Counted from the stretch's first letter, positions 19,811-31,176 are shown. The stretch is 64,000 nucleotides of DNA from Methylobacterium sp. 17Sr1-1 (GCF_003173775.1 NZ_CP029552.1:3830001-3894000); one strand, 5' to 3'. Numbers and translations: made by a program. The notes: generated from the sequence alone by a model not told the origin.

Positions 19811-20707
19811 TCAGTGCTGCCCGACCTCGCCCAGATGCGTCAGCAGCGCCTCCGCCACCTGGTCCGGCGCCTCCCGGGTCGGGAAGTGGCCGACACCATC
19901 GAGCTGCACCTGACGATACGGCCCGGTGAAATGCTTCTCCTGCCCTGAGAACGAGGCCGGCAGCAGGCAGGTGTCCTCGGCCCCGTGGATCACCAGAGTC
20001 GGCACCGCGATGCCGGTCGCCTCCTCCGCCGCCTGCCTCAACTCGGCGAAGCGCGGGTCGGGCGCGTCGGCGCCCCAGCGCGAGCGGTAGAAGTTGAGGG
20101 TGACGGCGGCCCAGTCCGGATTCTGGAACGACGGCGCGGTCTTGCCGAAGGTCTCGTCGGTGAACCAGGGGCCGGGCGGGCTCCAGGCGACCCATTGCTC
20201 GCGGGCGAAGGCGAGCGGGTTCTCGCGCACGAAGGCGGCGCCCGGCTCGGTGTTCATGAACCACTGGTACCAGAAGGCCCGCACCTGCGGCAGCGGCGGC
20301 ACGCCGATCCGGCCGGGCGCCCAGGGCACTGACAGGGCGGCGATGGACGAGACCCGCTGCGGCCGGGCGGCGGCGAGCAGGTAGACGACGCGCGCACCCC
20401 AATCGTGGCCGACCACCGGCAGGCGCGAGAAGCCGAGGGCATCCATGAAGGCGAGGATGTCGGTGGCGAGCGCCGCGGTCTCGCCGGTCTTCGGGCCCTC
20501 GGCGTTCAGGAACTTCGTCGGCCCGCAGCCGCGCCAGTAGGGCACGATGGTGCGCCAGCCCGCGGCGTTCAGCTTCGGAACCACGCCGTCGAAGGTGCGC
20601 GGATCGTCCGGCCAGCCGTGCAGCAGCAGGACCGGCTGGCCCATGTCGGGCCCCGAGGCCTCGTAGGTGATCTCGACCTCGCCGGCCGTGACGCTGTTGA
20701 CGTCCAT
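19811..20707 (-). CDS. Alpha/beta hydrolase, epoxide-hydrolase/haloalkane-dehalogenase type
   Basis: The 298-residue protein shows the HGWP oxyanion motif near residue 30 (LLLHGWPDDPRTF), the nucleophile elbow VVGHDWGARVVYLL with Asp as nucleophile, an acid in IHGAEDTCLLP and a C-terminal His in GVGHFPTREAPDQV. The Asp nucleophile points to epoxide hydrolase or dehalogenase chemistry rather than an esterase. The start at 20707 gives a normal length. The molybdenum oxidoreductase genes lie just upstream on the same strand (83 bases), so they may be transcribed together, but a metabolic link is not evident. Confidence 0.85.
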   Translation of the reverse strand: MDVNSVTAGEVEITYEASGPDMGQPVLLLHGWPDDPRTFDGVVPKLNAAGWRTIVPYWRGCGPTKFLNAEGPKTGETAALATDILAFMDALGFSRLPVVGHDWGARVVYLLAAARPQRVSSIAALSVPWAPGRIGVPPLPQVRAFWYQWFMNTEPGAAFVRENPLAFAREQWVAWSPPGPWFTDETFGKTAPSFQNPDWAAVTLNFYRSRWGADAPDPRFAELRQAAEEATGIAVPTLVIHGAEDTCLLPASFSGQEKHFTGPYRQVQLDGVGHFPTREAPDQVAEALLTHLGEVGQH

Positions 20708-20790
20708 GGGCAATGCTCCCCCGGTCCACACACGCGAAGGGCGGGACCCTGAAGGCCCCGCCCTTGCTCCCCTTCGGGATACGAGATGGG

Positions 20791-23028
20791 TCAGCCGATG
20801 ATCTTGTCGATGGTGATCGGCAGCTCGCGCACCCGCTTGCCGGTGGCGTGGAACACCGCGTTCGCGACGGCCGCGGCGGCCCCCACGATGCCGATCTCGC
20901 CCAGTCCCTTGACGCCGAGCGGGCTGACCTTGTCGTCGTGCTCGTCGACGAAGATCACCTCGATGTCGTGGATGTCGGCGTTCACCGGCACGTGGTACTC
21001 GCCGAGGTTGTGGTTCATGATCCGCCCAAGGGTGTGGTCGAGCATCGACTCCTCCTCCAGCGCCGCGCCGATCCCCATCACAACCCCGCCGAGGATCTGG
21101 CTGCGGGCGGTCTTGAGGTTGAGGATCTTGCCGGCCGCGATGGCGCTCACCACCCGCGTCACCCGCACCACGCCGAGATCCTCGTCGATCTTCACCTCGG
21201 CGAAGACCGCCGAGTGGGTGTAGGCCGAGAAGCGCATGTTGGTGAGCATGCTCGGCTTGACCTTCTCGGTCGCCTCGATCCTGTCGGTGCCGCCGGCCCG
21301 CATCGCCTCGGCGATCGACACCTTGCGCGAGGGATCGGTCTGGAGCCGGATCTCGCCGTCGGCGAAGGTCACGTGGGCGAAATCGGCGTTGGCGAGGGGT
21401 GATTCCGCCATCCCGCGGGCGTAGCCGAACAGCTTTTCCGCCACCGTGCGGCAGGCCGCCTGCACGGCGGCGCCCGAGGAGGCCGCGGTCCAGGAGCCGC
21501 CGGCGAGCGGCGCCTCGGGGAGCGCGGTGTCGCCGAGGCGGGTGGTGACCTGGTCGAGGGGGAGACCCAGCGCGTCGGCGCCGATCTGGGCGAGGATCGT
21601 GTAGGTGCCGGTGCCGAGATCGGCGGTGGAGCAGGCGAGTTCGAGCTTGCCGTCGGGCGTGAGCGTCGCGCTCGCGCTCGACTGCATCATCATGGCTTCC
21701 CACACGCCGGTCGCCATGCCCCAGCCGACGAGCTCCCGCCCGTCGCGCATCGACCGCGGCTCCGCCTTGCGCTTCGACCAGCCGAAGCGCGCCGCGCCCT
21801 GCTCGTAGGCGGCGCGCAGGGCCTTCGAGGTGAAGTCCTTGCTCTCACCCTCGTCGCGCTCGGCATAGTTGCGCAGGCGCAGCTCGAGCGGATCGACGCC
21901 GGTCGCGTAGGCGAGCTCGTCCATCGCGCATTCGAGGGCGAAGATGCCCGTGACGGCGCCCGGCGCCCGCATGTCGGACGGGGTGTAGGTGTCGATCTTG
22001 GCGAGCTTGTAGTCGAGCGTGACGTTAGGGCAGTGGTAGAGCAGGCCCGACCAGTTGACGACCGCCTCCTGGTAATCCTCGAAGGTCGAGGTGCCGGCGA
22101 CCGCATCGTGCGTCAGGGCCTGGAGCCGGCCGTCCTCGTCGGCGCCGAGGGCCACGGTCTGGTAGGTTTCCGGCCGGTAGCCGAAGGTGAACATCTGGTC
22201 GCGGGTCAGCACCACCCGGACCGAGCGCTTGAGGTCGAGGGCGGCCGAGACCGCGAGGTAGAGCTGGTATTGCGGGCGCAAGCCCGAGCCGAACCCGCCG
22301 CCGACATAGGGAGTGATGACCCGCACGTCGTCGGGCTTCAGGTTGAACACGCTGCAGACGTAGCCCTGCGTGTTGTTCACGCCCTGGATCTTGTCGTGGA
22401 TGGTGAGCTTGCCCTCGCCCTCGTAGACCACCGTCGAGGCGTGCGGCTCCATCGGGTTGTGGTGCTCGATCGCCTGCTTGTACTCGTGGCTCAAGCGGAT
22501 CGGCGCCGCGTCGTAGGCGCCCGCGGCGTCGCCGCGCGGGTCCGGTGGCGGCTTGATGCCGGAGCGCTTCTTCGGCGGCACGTAGGCCGCATCGCGGTTC
22601 TTCTCGAGGTCGGTGTTCGGCGCCTCCTCGGCATAGGTGATCTTGACCAGGGTGGCGCCGTAGCGGGCGAGCTCGAAGCTCTCGGCCACCACCAGGGCCA
22701 CCGGCTGGCCGCCATAGACGATCTCGGGCCCGTTGAGCGCCCGGAACGGCGAGCCGGGGGGCGCGACCTGATCGCGGTAATTGTAGTCGAGCCAGGCCGT
22801 GCGCGGCCTGTTCTCGTGGGTGAACACCTTGATCACCCCGGGCACCGCCTCGGCGGCGCTCGCGTCGATCGCGGTGATGCGGCCCTTGGCGATGGCGCTC
22901 GACACCACCACGCCGTGGGCGAGGTCGGGGGCGGTGAACTCGGCGGCGTATTTGGCGGCGCCGGTCACCTTGGCGGGGCCATCGAGCCGGCTCCGGGCGG
23001 TGCCGACGTAATGCGAGGGAGTGGCCAT
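20791..23028 (-). CDS. Molybdenum cofactor-binding subunit of aldehyde/xanthine-type oxidoreductase
   Basis: The 745-residue large subunit hydroxylates or oxidises aldehydes or heterocycles at a molybdopterin centre. Visible features are the start-proximal GTARSRLDGPAKVTGAAKY motif, the GGGFGSGLRPQ cofactor loop, and the C-terminal GVKGLGEIG with the catalytic Glu711. It ends the three-gene operon FeS-FAD-Mo, as in E. coli paoABC. No TAT signal is seen on this subunit. Substrate class: aldehyde oxidoreductase (PaoC-like) is more likely than xanthine dehydrogenase, given the subunit layout. A PaoD/XdhC-type maturation protein is not present in the window. Confidence 0.88.
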   Translation of the reverse strand: MATPSHYVGTARSRLDGPAKVTGAAKYAAEFTAPDLAHGVVVSSAIAKGRITAIDASAAEAVPGVIKVFTHENRPRTAWLDYNYRDQVAPPGSPFRALNGPEIVYGGQPVALVVAESFELARYGATLVKITYAEEAPNTDLEKNRDAAYVPPKKRSGIKPPPDPRGDAAGAYDAAPIRLSHEYKQAIEHHNPMEPHASTVVYEGEGKLTIHDKIQGVNNTQGYVCSVFNLKPDDVRVITPYVGGGFGSGLRPQYQLYLAVSAALDLKRSVRVVLTRDQMFTFGYRPETYQTVALGADEDGRLQALTHDAVAGTSTFEDYQEAVVNWSGLLYHCPNVTLDYKLAKIDTYTPSDMRAPGAVTGIFALECAMDELAYATGVDPLELRLRNYAERDEGESKDFTSKALRAAYEQGAARFGWSKRKAEPRSMRDGRELVGWGMATGVWEAMMMQSSASATLTPDGKLELACSTADLGTGTYTILAQIGADALGLPLDQVTTRLGDTALPEAPLAGGSWTAASSGAAVQAACRTVAEKLFGYARGMAESPLANADFAHVTFADGEIRLQTDPSRKVSIAEAMRAGGTDRIEATEKVKPSMLTNMRFSAYTHSAVFAEVKIDEDLGVVRVTRVVSAIAAGKILNLKTARSQILGGVVMGIGAALEEESMLDHTLGRIMNHNLGEYHVPVNADIHDIEVIFVDEHDDKVSPLGVKGLGEIGIVGAAAAVANAVFHATGKRVRELPITIDKIIG

Positions 23029-23036
23029 GCGGGTCC

Positions 23037-24050
23037 TCAGGCGATGCGCTTGTCGGTCTGGGATTGCGGCGTGCCGGCGGCGGCTTGGACCAAGCCCCGC
23101 ACGATGGCGCGCCGCGCCAGTTCGACCTTGAAGGCGTTGTGGGTGTAGGGCCGTGCCTCGGCCAGGATCACGTCCGCGGCCTCGCGGAAGGTCTCGGGCG
23201 TGGCCGGCTTGCCCTGGAGGCGCGCCTCGGCCTCCCCGTTGCGCCAGGGCTTGTGGGCGACGCCGCCGAGCGCCAGGCGCGCGGTGCGGATCGTGTCGCC
23301 GTCCATCTCGAGGGCTGCGGCGACCGAGACCAGCGCGAAGGCGTAGGACAGCCGGTCCCGCAGCTTCAGGTAGGTGTAGTGCTTCGAAAAGTCCTCGTCG
23401 GGCAGGTCGACCGAGAGCACGATCTCGCCGTGGCGGAGCGTCGTGTCGCGGTCAGGTTCGTCGCCCGGCAGGCGGTGGAACTCGGCGAAGGGGATGGCAC
23501 GCCGGCCGTTCGGCCCCTCGACCTGCACGGTCGCTTCGAGGGCCGCCAGGGCCACGCACATGTCGGAGGGATGGGTGGCGATGCACGTGTCCGAGGCGCC
23601 GAGGATGGCGTGGATGCGGTTGACCCCGGTCATCGCCGGGCAGCCGCTGCCGGGCTCCCGCTTGTTGCAGGGCGTGCCCTCGTCGTAGAAATAATAGCAG
23701 CGGGTGCGCTGGAGCAGGTTGCCGCCGGTCGTGGCGGCGTTGCGCAATTGCGGCGAGGCTCCGGCGAGGAGTGCGCTCGCGAGCAGGGGATAGCGCTCGT
23801 TGACCAGCGGGTCGTAGGCGAGGGTGGCGTTCGGCACCAGCGCGCCGAGCCGCAGGCCGCCCTCGTGCTGGACGATCTCGTCGAGCGGCAGGCGGGTGAT
23901 GTCGACGAGGCGCCCCGGCCGCTCGACATTGTACTTCATCAGGTCGACGAGGTTGGTGCCGCCGGCGATGAAGCGCGCCGACGGATCGGCCGCGAGCGCC
24001 TGCACGGCTTCCTGCACGGTGCCGGCGCGGGTATAGTCGAACCGGTTCAT
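23037..24050 (-). CDS. FAD-binding subunit of the molybdenum oxidoreductase (PaoB-like)
   Basis: The 337-residue subunit passes electrons between the iron-sulfur clusters and its acceptor through FAD. It has the FAD loop FIAGGTNLVDLMK and the GASPQLRNAATTGGNLLQRT segment. Four cysteines follow within about 55 residues: TRCYYF, GTPCNKR, GSGCPAM and DTCIAT. This matches the extra [4Fe-4S] insertion of PaoB-type subunits. GGGAGG precedes the ATG at 24050, which overlaps the stop of the FeS subunit gene by four bases. Confidence 0.88.
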   Translation of the reverse strand: MNRFDYTRAGTVQEAVQALAADPSARFIAGGTNLVDLMKYNVERPGRLVDITRLPLDEIVQHEGGLRLGALVPNATLAYDPLVNERYPLLASALLAGASPQLRNAATTGGNLLQRTRCYYFYDEGTPCNKREPGSGCPAMTGVNRIHAILGASDTCIATHPSDMCVALAALEATVQVEGPNGRRAIPFAEFHRLPGDEPDRDTTLRHGEIVLSVDLPDEDFSKHYTYLKLRDRLSYAFALVSVAAALEMDGDTIRTARLALGGVAHKPWRNGEAEARLQGKPATPETFREAADVILAEARPYTHNAFKVELARRAIVRGLVQAAAGTPQSQTDKRIA

Positions 24051-24568
24051 TCCGCGGCCTCCCGGAACGACGATGCTTTGTTCTTCAGCACGTCCTCGAC
24101 GGCATCGACGATGTTGGAATAGGCGCCGCAGCGGCAGATGTTGCCGCTCATGTGCTCGCGGATCTCCTCGCGCGAGCGGGCGCGGCCTTCCTCGATCAGC
24201 GCCACCGCCGACATGATCTGGCCCGGCGTGCAGTAGCCGCACTGGAACGCGTCGTGCTCGACGAAGGCCGCCTGGACCGGGTGGAGGCTGCCGGAGGACA
24301 GACCCTCGATGGTGGTGACCTCGGCGCCGTCCTTCTGCACCGCCAGGGCCAGGCAGGAGTTGATCCGCTTGCCGTCGACGATCACCGTGCAGGCGCCGCA
24401 CTGGCCGTGGTCGCAGCCCTTCTTGGTTCCGGTGAGGTCGAGTTCCTCCCGCAGGAGGTCGAGGAGGGTGGTCCAGGGCGCGACCTGAAGCTTGCGCTCC
24501 TGCCCGTTGACCGTGAGGGTGACCGGGATCGTGCCCGGTGGGGCGGAGGAGCCGCTTTCGCTCAGCAT
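24047..24568 (-). CDS. [2Fe-2S] subunit of the molybdenum oxidoreductase (PaoA-like)
   Basis: The 173-residue small subunit has the plant-ferredoxin-type cluster site (KKGCDHGQCGACTVIVDGK) and the second helical cluster domain (CGYCTPGQIMSAVAL, SGNICRCGAYSNI). It is the first gene of the operon. I start at 24568, although no strong ribosome-binding site is seen there. The frame stays open upstream to 24784, so a longer N-terminus is possible. No clear twin-arginine signal is visible, unlike E. coli PaoA, so export is uncertain. Confidence 0.87.
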   Translation of the reverse strand: MLSESGSSAPPGTIPVTLTVNGQERKLQVAPWTTLLDLLREELDLTGTKKGCDHGQCGACTVIVDGKRINSCLALAVQKDGAEVTTIEGLSSGSLHPVQAAFVEHDAFQCGYCTPGQIMSAVALIEEGRARSREEIREHMSGNICRCGAYSNIVDAVEDVLKNKASSFREAAE

Positions 24569-24894
24569 GGGTCTGCCATCGATCGTGAGGAGGCCCGGCA
24601 CCGGCGCACGCCGAAAGGGGCGCGCGGCCCACGAGCCGGGCGGCATACCCGATAACCGTTCCAGTGTGGGGTCGTTCCCCAAGGGAGTATGGGGGGTTTG
24701 GGGACGGGTGGTCGCGGGGGGAGGGGACGATGCCGTTGCGTGCGAAAACCTGCTCCCAGTCAGGAGGCCGACTTCCATTCGCAAAGGCGGTTTCGGTTAA
24801 GCAGCAAGTGCTTGACGCGTTCGGGACCGTTGCCGGCGGGAGACGGACCAAGGCGTGAGATCGCGCCGAAGAGCTGACGGTCCCGGGTAGACCT
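24569..24894. other. Upstream region of the molybdenum oxidoreductase operon
   Basis: About 325 bases without a supported gene. The plus strand has a G-rich run at 24691-24726 with five G-tracts of three or more separated by 1-7 bases (a quadruplex-type pattern), on the template strand of the oxidoreductase operon. The promoter probably lies here, but no convincing -35/-10 pair was identified. Confidence 0.45.
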
Positions 24895-25092
24895 CGCCCT
24901 TTCCCGGACGACTGGAGCGCCAGCGGAAGGAGATCCGGGATCCAGCGCAAAACGTCGCGAAGCGTCCTTGTGTCTGCAACGTTGCAAGAATAGAGCCGCT
25001 TCGCGGCACTTCTTCTGCTGGATCCCGGATCTCCTTCCGCTTCGCTCCAGTCGTGCAGGCCCGTACCGGGCCCGGAAAGGGCGGAGTGTTCG
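24895..25092. repeat. Family-3 palindromic repeat, long copy
   Basis: Arms at 24908-24946 and 25017-25054 are complementary over about 38 bases with one small mismatch (GCGCCAGC against GCGAAGC). Outer segments CCCTTTCCCGG and CCCGGAAAGGGCG pair as well. A 70-base centre contains AACGTCGCGAAGCG. A shorter related copy lies at 56926-56980. It sits between two minus-strand genes. Confidence 0.75.
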
Positions 25093-25283
25093 TGGCAACC
25101 CGCAGGATAGCCGCATGATTTTCGTGATAGTTGGGTGCAGCATCTTACAACGGGCCCGCGACTCCGCTGACAGGATTCCGAACCACCGCCAACGACAAAG
25201 CGCCGGCTCACGCGATGCGAGCCGGCCCCTGTCCCCGCGAAGGGGACTGCTTCGGAGAGGAAGCCCTGCCGGGCGCGCGGCCC

Positions 25284-27047
<1,764 letters not shown>

Positions 27048-27287
27048 CGTGGCGATCGATCCCGGTTCTTCGCACGCGTGCGGCCCACGGTCGGGAGAGG
27101 GACGGGATGCAAGAATCCCGCCGCGGTCTCTCCACCCTCTCCCGCAGGCCCCACCCGCTTCTCGCAACGCGCAAGCGTCACCTTATGTTGCAGGCGAATG
27201 GTGCTGCCTGTCGTTTAATCCGCCGATTCTGAACGGGAGTTGAGCGGCGCTGCAATGCACACCGCTTTCCCGCGGCCCTCATGCCTC

Positions 27288-28628
27288 TCATGCCCGCCGG
27301 GTCTCCGGCATGATCGCGACGATCAGCACGAGGGCGGCGAAGGCCACCGCCGAGAGGCCCAGAAAGGCGGCGTGGGAGCCGAAATGGTCGGCCATGTAGC
27401 CCGACAGCGTGGTGCTGGCGGCGGCGCCCAGGCCCATCGCGGTGCCGACGGCGCCGAGCGCCATGTTGAAGCGGCCGGTGCCGCGGGTGCAGTCGGCCAC
27501 GACCAGCGGCACCATCACGCCGAGCACCGCGGCCGAGATGCCGTCGAAGACCTGCACCGCGACCAGCAATTCGGGCACGTCCGTGTAGGCGAAGAGCAGG
27601 CCGCGGATCGGCAGGGCGGCGAAGCCCAGGATCAGGAGTGGGCGGCGGCCGTAGGCCTGGGCGGCGCGGCCGACCGCGGGCGCGATCAGCGCCATCACCA
27701 GCTGCGGGGCCATGATGCAGGCGGCGATCAGGATGGTGGCGGTCTGGCTCGTGCGGACCGTGAGCACGCTGCCGACCAGCGGCAGCATCGCCGCGTTGGC
27801 GACGAAGAACAGGGTGATGCAGGCGGCAAAGCACAGGAGCGCCCGGTTGGTGACGACGAGCTTCAGGCTTTCCCAGCCGCTCGGCGTCTGGCCGCCCTCG
27901 GAACTTTGCGGGCGCGCCAGGTCGATCTCGCTCGCGCGGACGAACCACAGGGCGGCGAGCGTCGGCAGCGCGAGCGCAGCCGTGACGTAGAACACCGCCT
28001 CGCTCGACAGGTAGTAGCCGCAGGCGCCCATGCCGGCGGCGGCGAGCGCGTTGCCGATCGAGGAGAAGCGGGCGTTGCGCCCGAGCCGTTCGCCCAAGCC
28101 CGCATGGCCCACGAGGCCGAGGCTGATCGCCGCGATGGCGGGGGTGAGCGTGCAACTCGCGATCGAGTGCGCCGCCATCGAGAGCGCCACGATCAGGAAG
28201 GTCGGAAACAGGGCGAGGCCGGCGGCGGAGGCGCCGATCACCGCCACCGACAGGGCGGCTACGAAGCGCTTCGAGCGCACCCAGTCGACGAAGGCGCCGC
28301 CCGGCACCTGCCCGAACAGGCTGAACAGCCCGCCGATGGTGAGGACCAGCCCGATATCGGACTGGGTCCAGCTCTGCGAGGTGAAATAGACCGCGATGAA
28401 CGGGCCGAAGCCGGTCTGGAGGTTGGCGACGAAGAACGTGAAGGCGTCGAGCCCGCGGCTGCTGGTGAGCGAGGGCGCCGGCTTCTCCCGCCGCCGGCCC
28501 AGGGACGCGCCAGCCCGGTCCCGGTCGCGGGCCGAGTCCGGGCGGGGATCCGGCCGCATCTCGGCGCGGGGGATCTCCCGGTCGCGGTGGGCGAGGGGGC
28601 GGCGATGGGCCGGGCGCGGTCGCGTCAT
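27288..28628 (-). CDS. MFS transporter with long basic N-terminus
   Basis: The 446-residue protein has 12 membrane helices beginning near residue 60 (DAFTFFVANLQTGFGPFIAV) and loop-2-like motif DWVRSKRFVAAL. The family resembles putative antibiotic or metabolite exporters next to which PRC-barrel or regulatory genes often occur. Its first 55 residues are strongly basic (Arg/Asp/Pro-rich) and cytosolic. The ATG at 28628 overlaps the stop of the PRC-barrel gene (ATGA), so the two are translationally coupled. The substrate is unknown. Confidence 0.82.
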   Translation of the reverse strand: MTRPRPAHRRPLAHRDREIPRAEMRPDPRPDSARDRDRAGASLGRRREKPAPSLTSSRGLDAFTFFVANLQTGFGPFIAVYFTSQSWTQSDIGLVLTIGGLFSLFGQVPGGAFVDWVRSKRFVAALSVAVIGASAAGLALFPTFLIVALSMAAHSIASCTLTPAIAAISLGLVGHAGLGERLGRNARFSSIGNALAAAGMGACGYYLSSEAVFYVTAALALPTLAALWFVRASEIDLARPQSSEGGQTPSGWESLKLVVTNRALLCFAACITLFFVANAAMLPLVGSVLTVRTSQTATILIAACIMAPQLVMALIAPAVGRAAQAYGRRPLLILGFAALPIRGLLFAYTDVPELLVAVQVFDGISAAVLGVMVPLVVADCTRGTGRFNMALGAVGTAMGLGAAASTTLSGYMADHFGSHAAFLGLSAVAFAALVLIVAIMPETRRA

Positions 28629-29395
28629 TTGTCCGGCGGGTTGCGCGCCGCGGCCTCGTCGGGGGCCGGAGGCGTGGCGGGTGCGGCCGCGTTGGGCGCC
28701 GGCGCCGCGGGGGCGGGCGTCGCGGGAGCCGATGCCGCGGGAGCTTGGGCGGAGGGCGCCGGCGCTGCCGGGACGGAGGCCGAGGCAGGCGCCGGCACGG
28801 GCCCGGCCGGGCCCAGCACCACGATCGGGTCGCCGGGCTTGTACTCGGGCGAGACGCGCACCTGGTTGCGGTTCAGCTGCAGCACCGCGCGGCCGGGCTT
28901 GTTGTCGGCCGAGAAGTGCAGGGCGCGCCAGTCGACCGCGATCTTGCGCGAGCCGACGCCGAGGAAGCCGCCGAAATCGATGATCGCGGCCCGCGGGCGG
29001 CCGTCCTTGTCGACGATGATGTCGATGATCCGGCCCATATCCTCGCCGGCGGCGCTGCGCACCGGCTTGCCGAGGACGCCGTCGTAATCCTGGGTGTCGA
29101 GAACCGTCGCTGGCGTGCCGGGCGGGATCGCCGGATTCTGCGCGGCGGGCGCCGGGTTCGCGGGGGGCTGGTTCGCCGGGGCCGGCGCGGACGGTCCTTG
29201 CGTCGCCGGAGCTGGCGCGGCCGGAGCGGCAGGAGCCGGCGTGGAGGCCGGGGCGGGCGCCGCGACCGGGGGCTTCGGAGCCTCCACGGGGGCCGAGCCC
29301 TGCTGCGCCTGCACCGCCGTCACGGCGGAGAGCGCGGCGGCGGCCGCCAGAATCGTCCGCAGGGTTGCTGACAAGCGGGTCTCTCGCTGGGTCAT
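28625..29395 (-). CDS. Exported PRC-barrel protein with Ala/Pro-rich arms
   Basis: The 256-residue protein begins with a signal peptide ([19 protein letters not shown]). A low-complexity Ala/Pro segment follows (about 30-85), then a PRC-barrel domain (about 90-170: [40 protein letters not shown]), and a second Ala/Pro-rich tail. PRC barrels bind proteins or RNA; exported ones are common in Hyphomicrobiales and probably envelope-associated. It is translated just ahead of the MFS gene with a four-base overlap, suggesting a joint role, but none is known. Confidence 0.82.
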   Translation of the reverse strand: MTQRETRLSATLRTILAAAAALSAVTAVQAQQGSAPVEAPKPPVAAPAPASTPAPAAPAAPAPATQGPSAPAPANQPPANPAPAAQNPAIPPGTPATVLDTQDYDGVLGKPVRSAAGEDMGRIIDIIVDKDGRPRAAIIDFGGFLGVGSRKIAVDWRALHFSADNKPGRAVLQLNRNQVRVSPEYKPGDPIVVLGPAGPVPAPASASVPAAPAPSAQAPAASAPATPAPAAPAPNAAAPATPPAPDEAAARNPPDK

Positions 29396-29809
29396 ACGAA
29401 GCGTCCAACCGGCAACCGCGGCCGGCGGTTCCGACGGTGAGGGGGCCGGATGAGGGAGGAACGCGGCGAAGTTGTGGGGGCGGGGCGGCAGGGGCAGCCG
29501 GGCGGGCGCGTCACCGCCGCGGTCGAGCCGTCGAGCAGACATCGTGGGCCTCCGGGGCAGGCGCGGCGGCCCGCCCGAGCATCGGTCGTCGGGTTGTCGC
29601 GGCGGGGTCTTGGCGCCTGGAGGGCATCCGGTCCCGCGTCGCGGAGCGCCCACAGTGCGGCGCAGCGGGCGAGGTGTCCAGGCGGATGCCCGGCTGCCGC
29701 GCGCTTTCTCCGGGGGGTGTGTTCCACCATACGGGCGGCTGGCGGCAGCGTCCGGGCAGCGCTACATCGCGGGCGTTCCTTCCGAGACACCGTCCGAGAA
29801 GCTCGTCCG
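29396..29809. other. Divergent promoter region between the PRC-barrel gene and pdxJ
   Basis: A 414-base stretch between diverging genes. The frame in phase with pdxJ stays open far upstream, but the encoded sequence is Arg/Ala/Gly-rich and unlike PdxJ. No RNA gene, repeat family member or convincing promoter box was recognised. Confidence 0.45.
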
Positions 29810-30598
29810 ATGCCCGCCTCTCCCCTCCGCCTCGGCGTCAACGTCGATCACGTCGCCACCCTGCGCAACGCCCGCGGCGGCACGATGCCGGATCCGGTGC
29901 GCGCGGCGCACGCGGCGATCGCGGCCGGGGCCGACGGCATCACCGCCCACCTGCGCGAGGACCGGCGCCACATCCGCGACGCCGATGTCGAGCGGCTGAT
30001 GCGCGAGATCGACCGGCCGCTGAACTTCGAGATGGCGGCGACGGAGGAGATGCTCGGCATCGCGCTCCGCCTGAAGCCCCACGCCGCCTGCCTGGTGCCG
30101 GAGAAGCGCGAGGAGCGCACCACCGAGGGCGGGCTGGACATCGTCGGCGGTCGCGCGCACCTGGCGCCGGCCATCGCGCGGCTGAATGCGGCGGGGATCC
30201 GGGTCTCGCTGTTCGTCGAGCCGGAGGTGCACGTGATGGACGCCGCCCGCGCGCTCGACGCTCCCGTGGTCGAGCTGCATACCGGCACCTATTGCGAGGC
30301 GGTGATCGCGGGCGACGAGGCCAGGATCCGGGCCGAGCTCGCGCGGCTCGCCCGGGCGGCGGAGCACGGGCATTCCCTCGGGCTCGAGATCCATGCCGGC
30401 CACGGCCTCACGGTCGACAGCGTCGGCCCGGTGGCGGCCTTGGCCCAGATCCGCGAGCTGAATATCGGCCACGCCCTGATGGCCGAGGCACTCTTCGACG
30501 GGTTGCCGGCGGCGATCCGGGCGATGCGGGCCGCCATGGAGGCCGGCCGCCGGCAGGCGCGAACCGGGCAGGATGCGCCGACGGGGAAAGTGGCATGA
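29810..30598 (+). CDS. pdxJ: Pyridoxine 5'-phosphate synthase
   Basis: PdxJ condenses 3-amino-1-hydroxyacetone phosphate with deoxyxylulose 5-phosphate, the last step in DXP-dependent vitamin B6 synthesis. The 262-residue TIM barrel shows [17 protein letters not shown] at the start, [36 protein letters not shown] and HAGHGLT, all PdxJ hallmarks. The ATG at 29810 matches the usual N-terminus. It overlaps acpS by four bases and heads the pdxJ-acpS-lepB-rnc-era run conserved in alphaproteobacteria. Confidence 0.95.
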   Translation: MPASPLRLGVNVDHVATLRNARGGTMPDPVRAAHAAIAAGADGITAHLREDRRHIRDADVERLMREIDRPLNFEMAATEEMLGIALRLKPHAACLVPEKREERTTEGGLDIVGGRAHLAPAIARLNAAGIRVSLFVEPEVHVMDAARALDAPVVELHTGTYCEAVIAGDEARIRAELARLARAAEHGHSLGLEIHAGHGLTVDSVGPVAALAQIRELNIGHALMAEALFDGLPAAIRAMRAAMEAGRRQARTGQDAPTGKVA

Positions 30599-30996
30599 TC
30601 GTCGGCATCGGCTCCGACCTCTGCGACATCCGCCGCATCGAGCGCTCGCTGGAGCGCTTCGGCGACCGCTTCACCCAACGGGTCTTCACCGAGGCCGAGC
30701 GCGCCCGCAGCGACCGGCGCGCCGCCCGCGCGCCGTCCTACGCGCGGCGCTTCGCCGCCAAGGAGGCCTGCTCCAAGGCGCTGGGCACCGGCATGAGCCA
30801 CGGCGTGTTCTGGCGCGACATGGAGGTGGTGAACCTGCCCGGCGGCCGGCCGACCATGCGGCTCACCAACGGCGCGGCGGAGCGCCTCGCCACCCTGATC
30901 CCGCCGGGCCACCGCCCGGTGGTCCACGTGACGCTGACCGACGATCCCCCCCTCGCCCAGGCCTTCGTCATCATCGAGGCGCTCCCGGAAGCGTGA
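30595..30996 (+). CDS. acpS: Holo-[acyl-carrier-protein] synthase
   Basis: AcpS transfers 4'-phosphopantetheine from CoA to acyl carrier protein. The 133-residue protein has the two metal-binding motifs, [12 protein letters not shown] (Asp8) and [16 protein letters not shown] (Glu57). The ATG overlaps the pdxJ stop (ATGA, 30595-30598). Length and context are normal for the family. Confidence 0.95.
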   Translation: MIVGIGSDLCDIRRIERSLERFGDRFTQRVFTEAERARSDRRAARAPSYARRFAAKEACSKALGTGMSHGVFWRDMEVVNLPGGRPTMRLTNGAAERLATLIPPGHRPVVHVTLTDDPPLAQAFVIIEALPEA

Positions 30997-31176
30997 CGCG
31001 CGGAAAAGCGAGTCGTTGAGGGGAGACTTGCTGAGGGGTGATTCGGTCGCGGCTGCCGCACCGCGTTGCGGGCGGGCAAGCGTTGGTCTAGACCCCCCGC
31101 ACCGCGCATAAAGCCGGCCGCGTGCCCTCGGCGGGTGCCCAGGCGATAGCTGCACGGACCGCCGGAGAGAACGAGT

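Noticed and set aside
29396..29809. RNase P, SRP or other structural RNA in the long gap before pdxJ.
   Set aside because: None of the conserved core sequences of these RNAs could be found.
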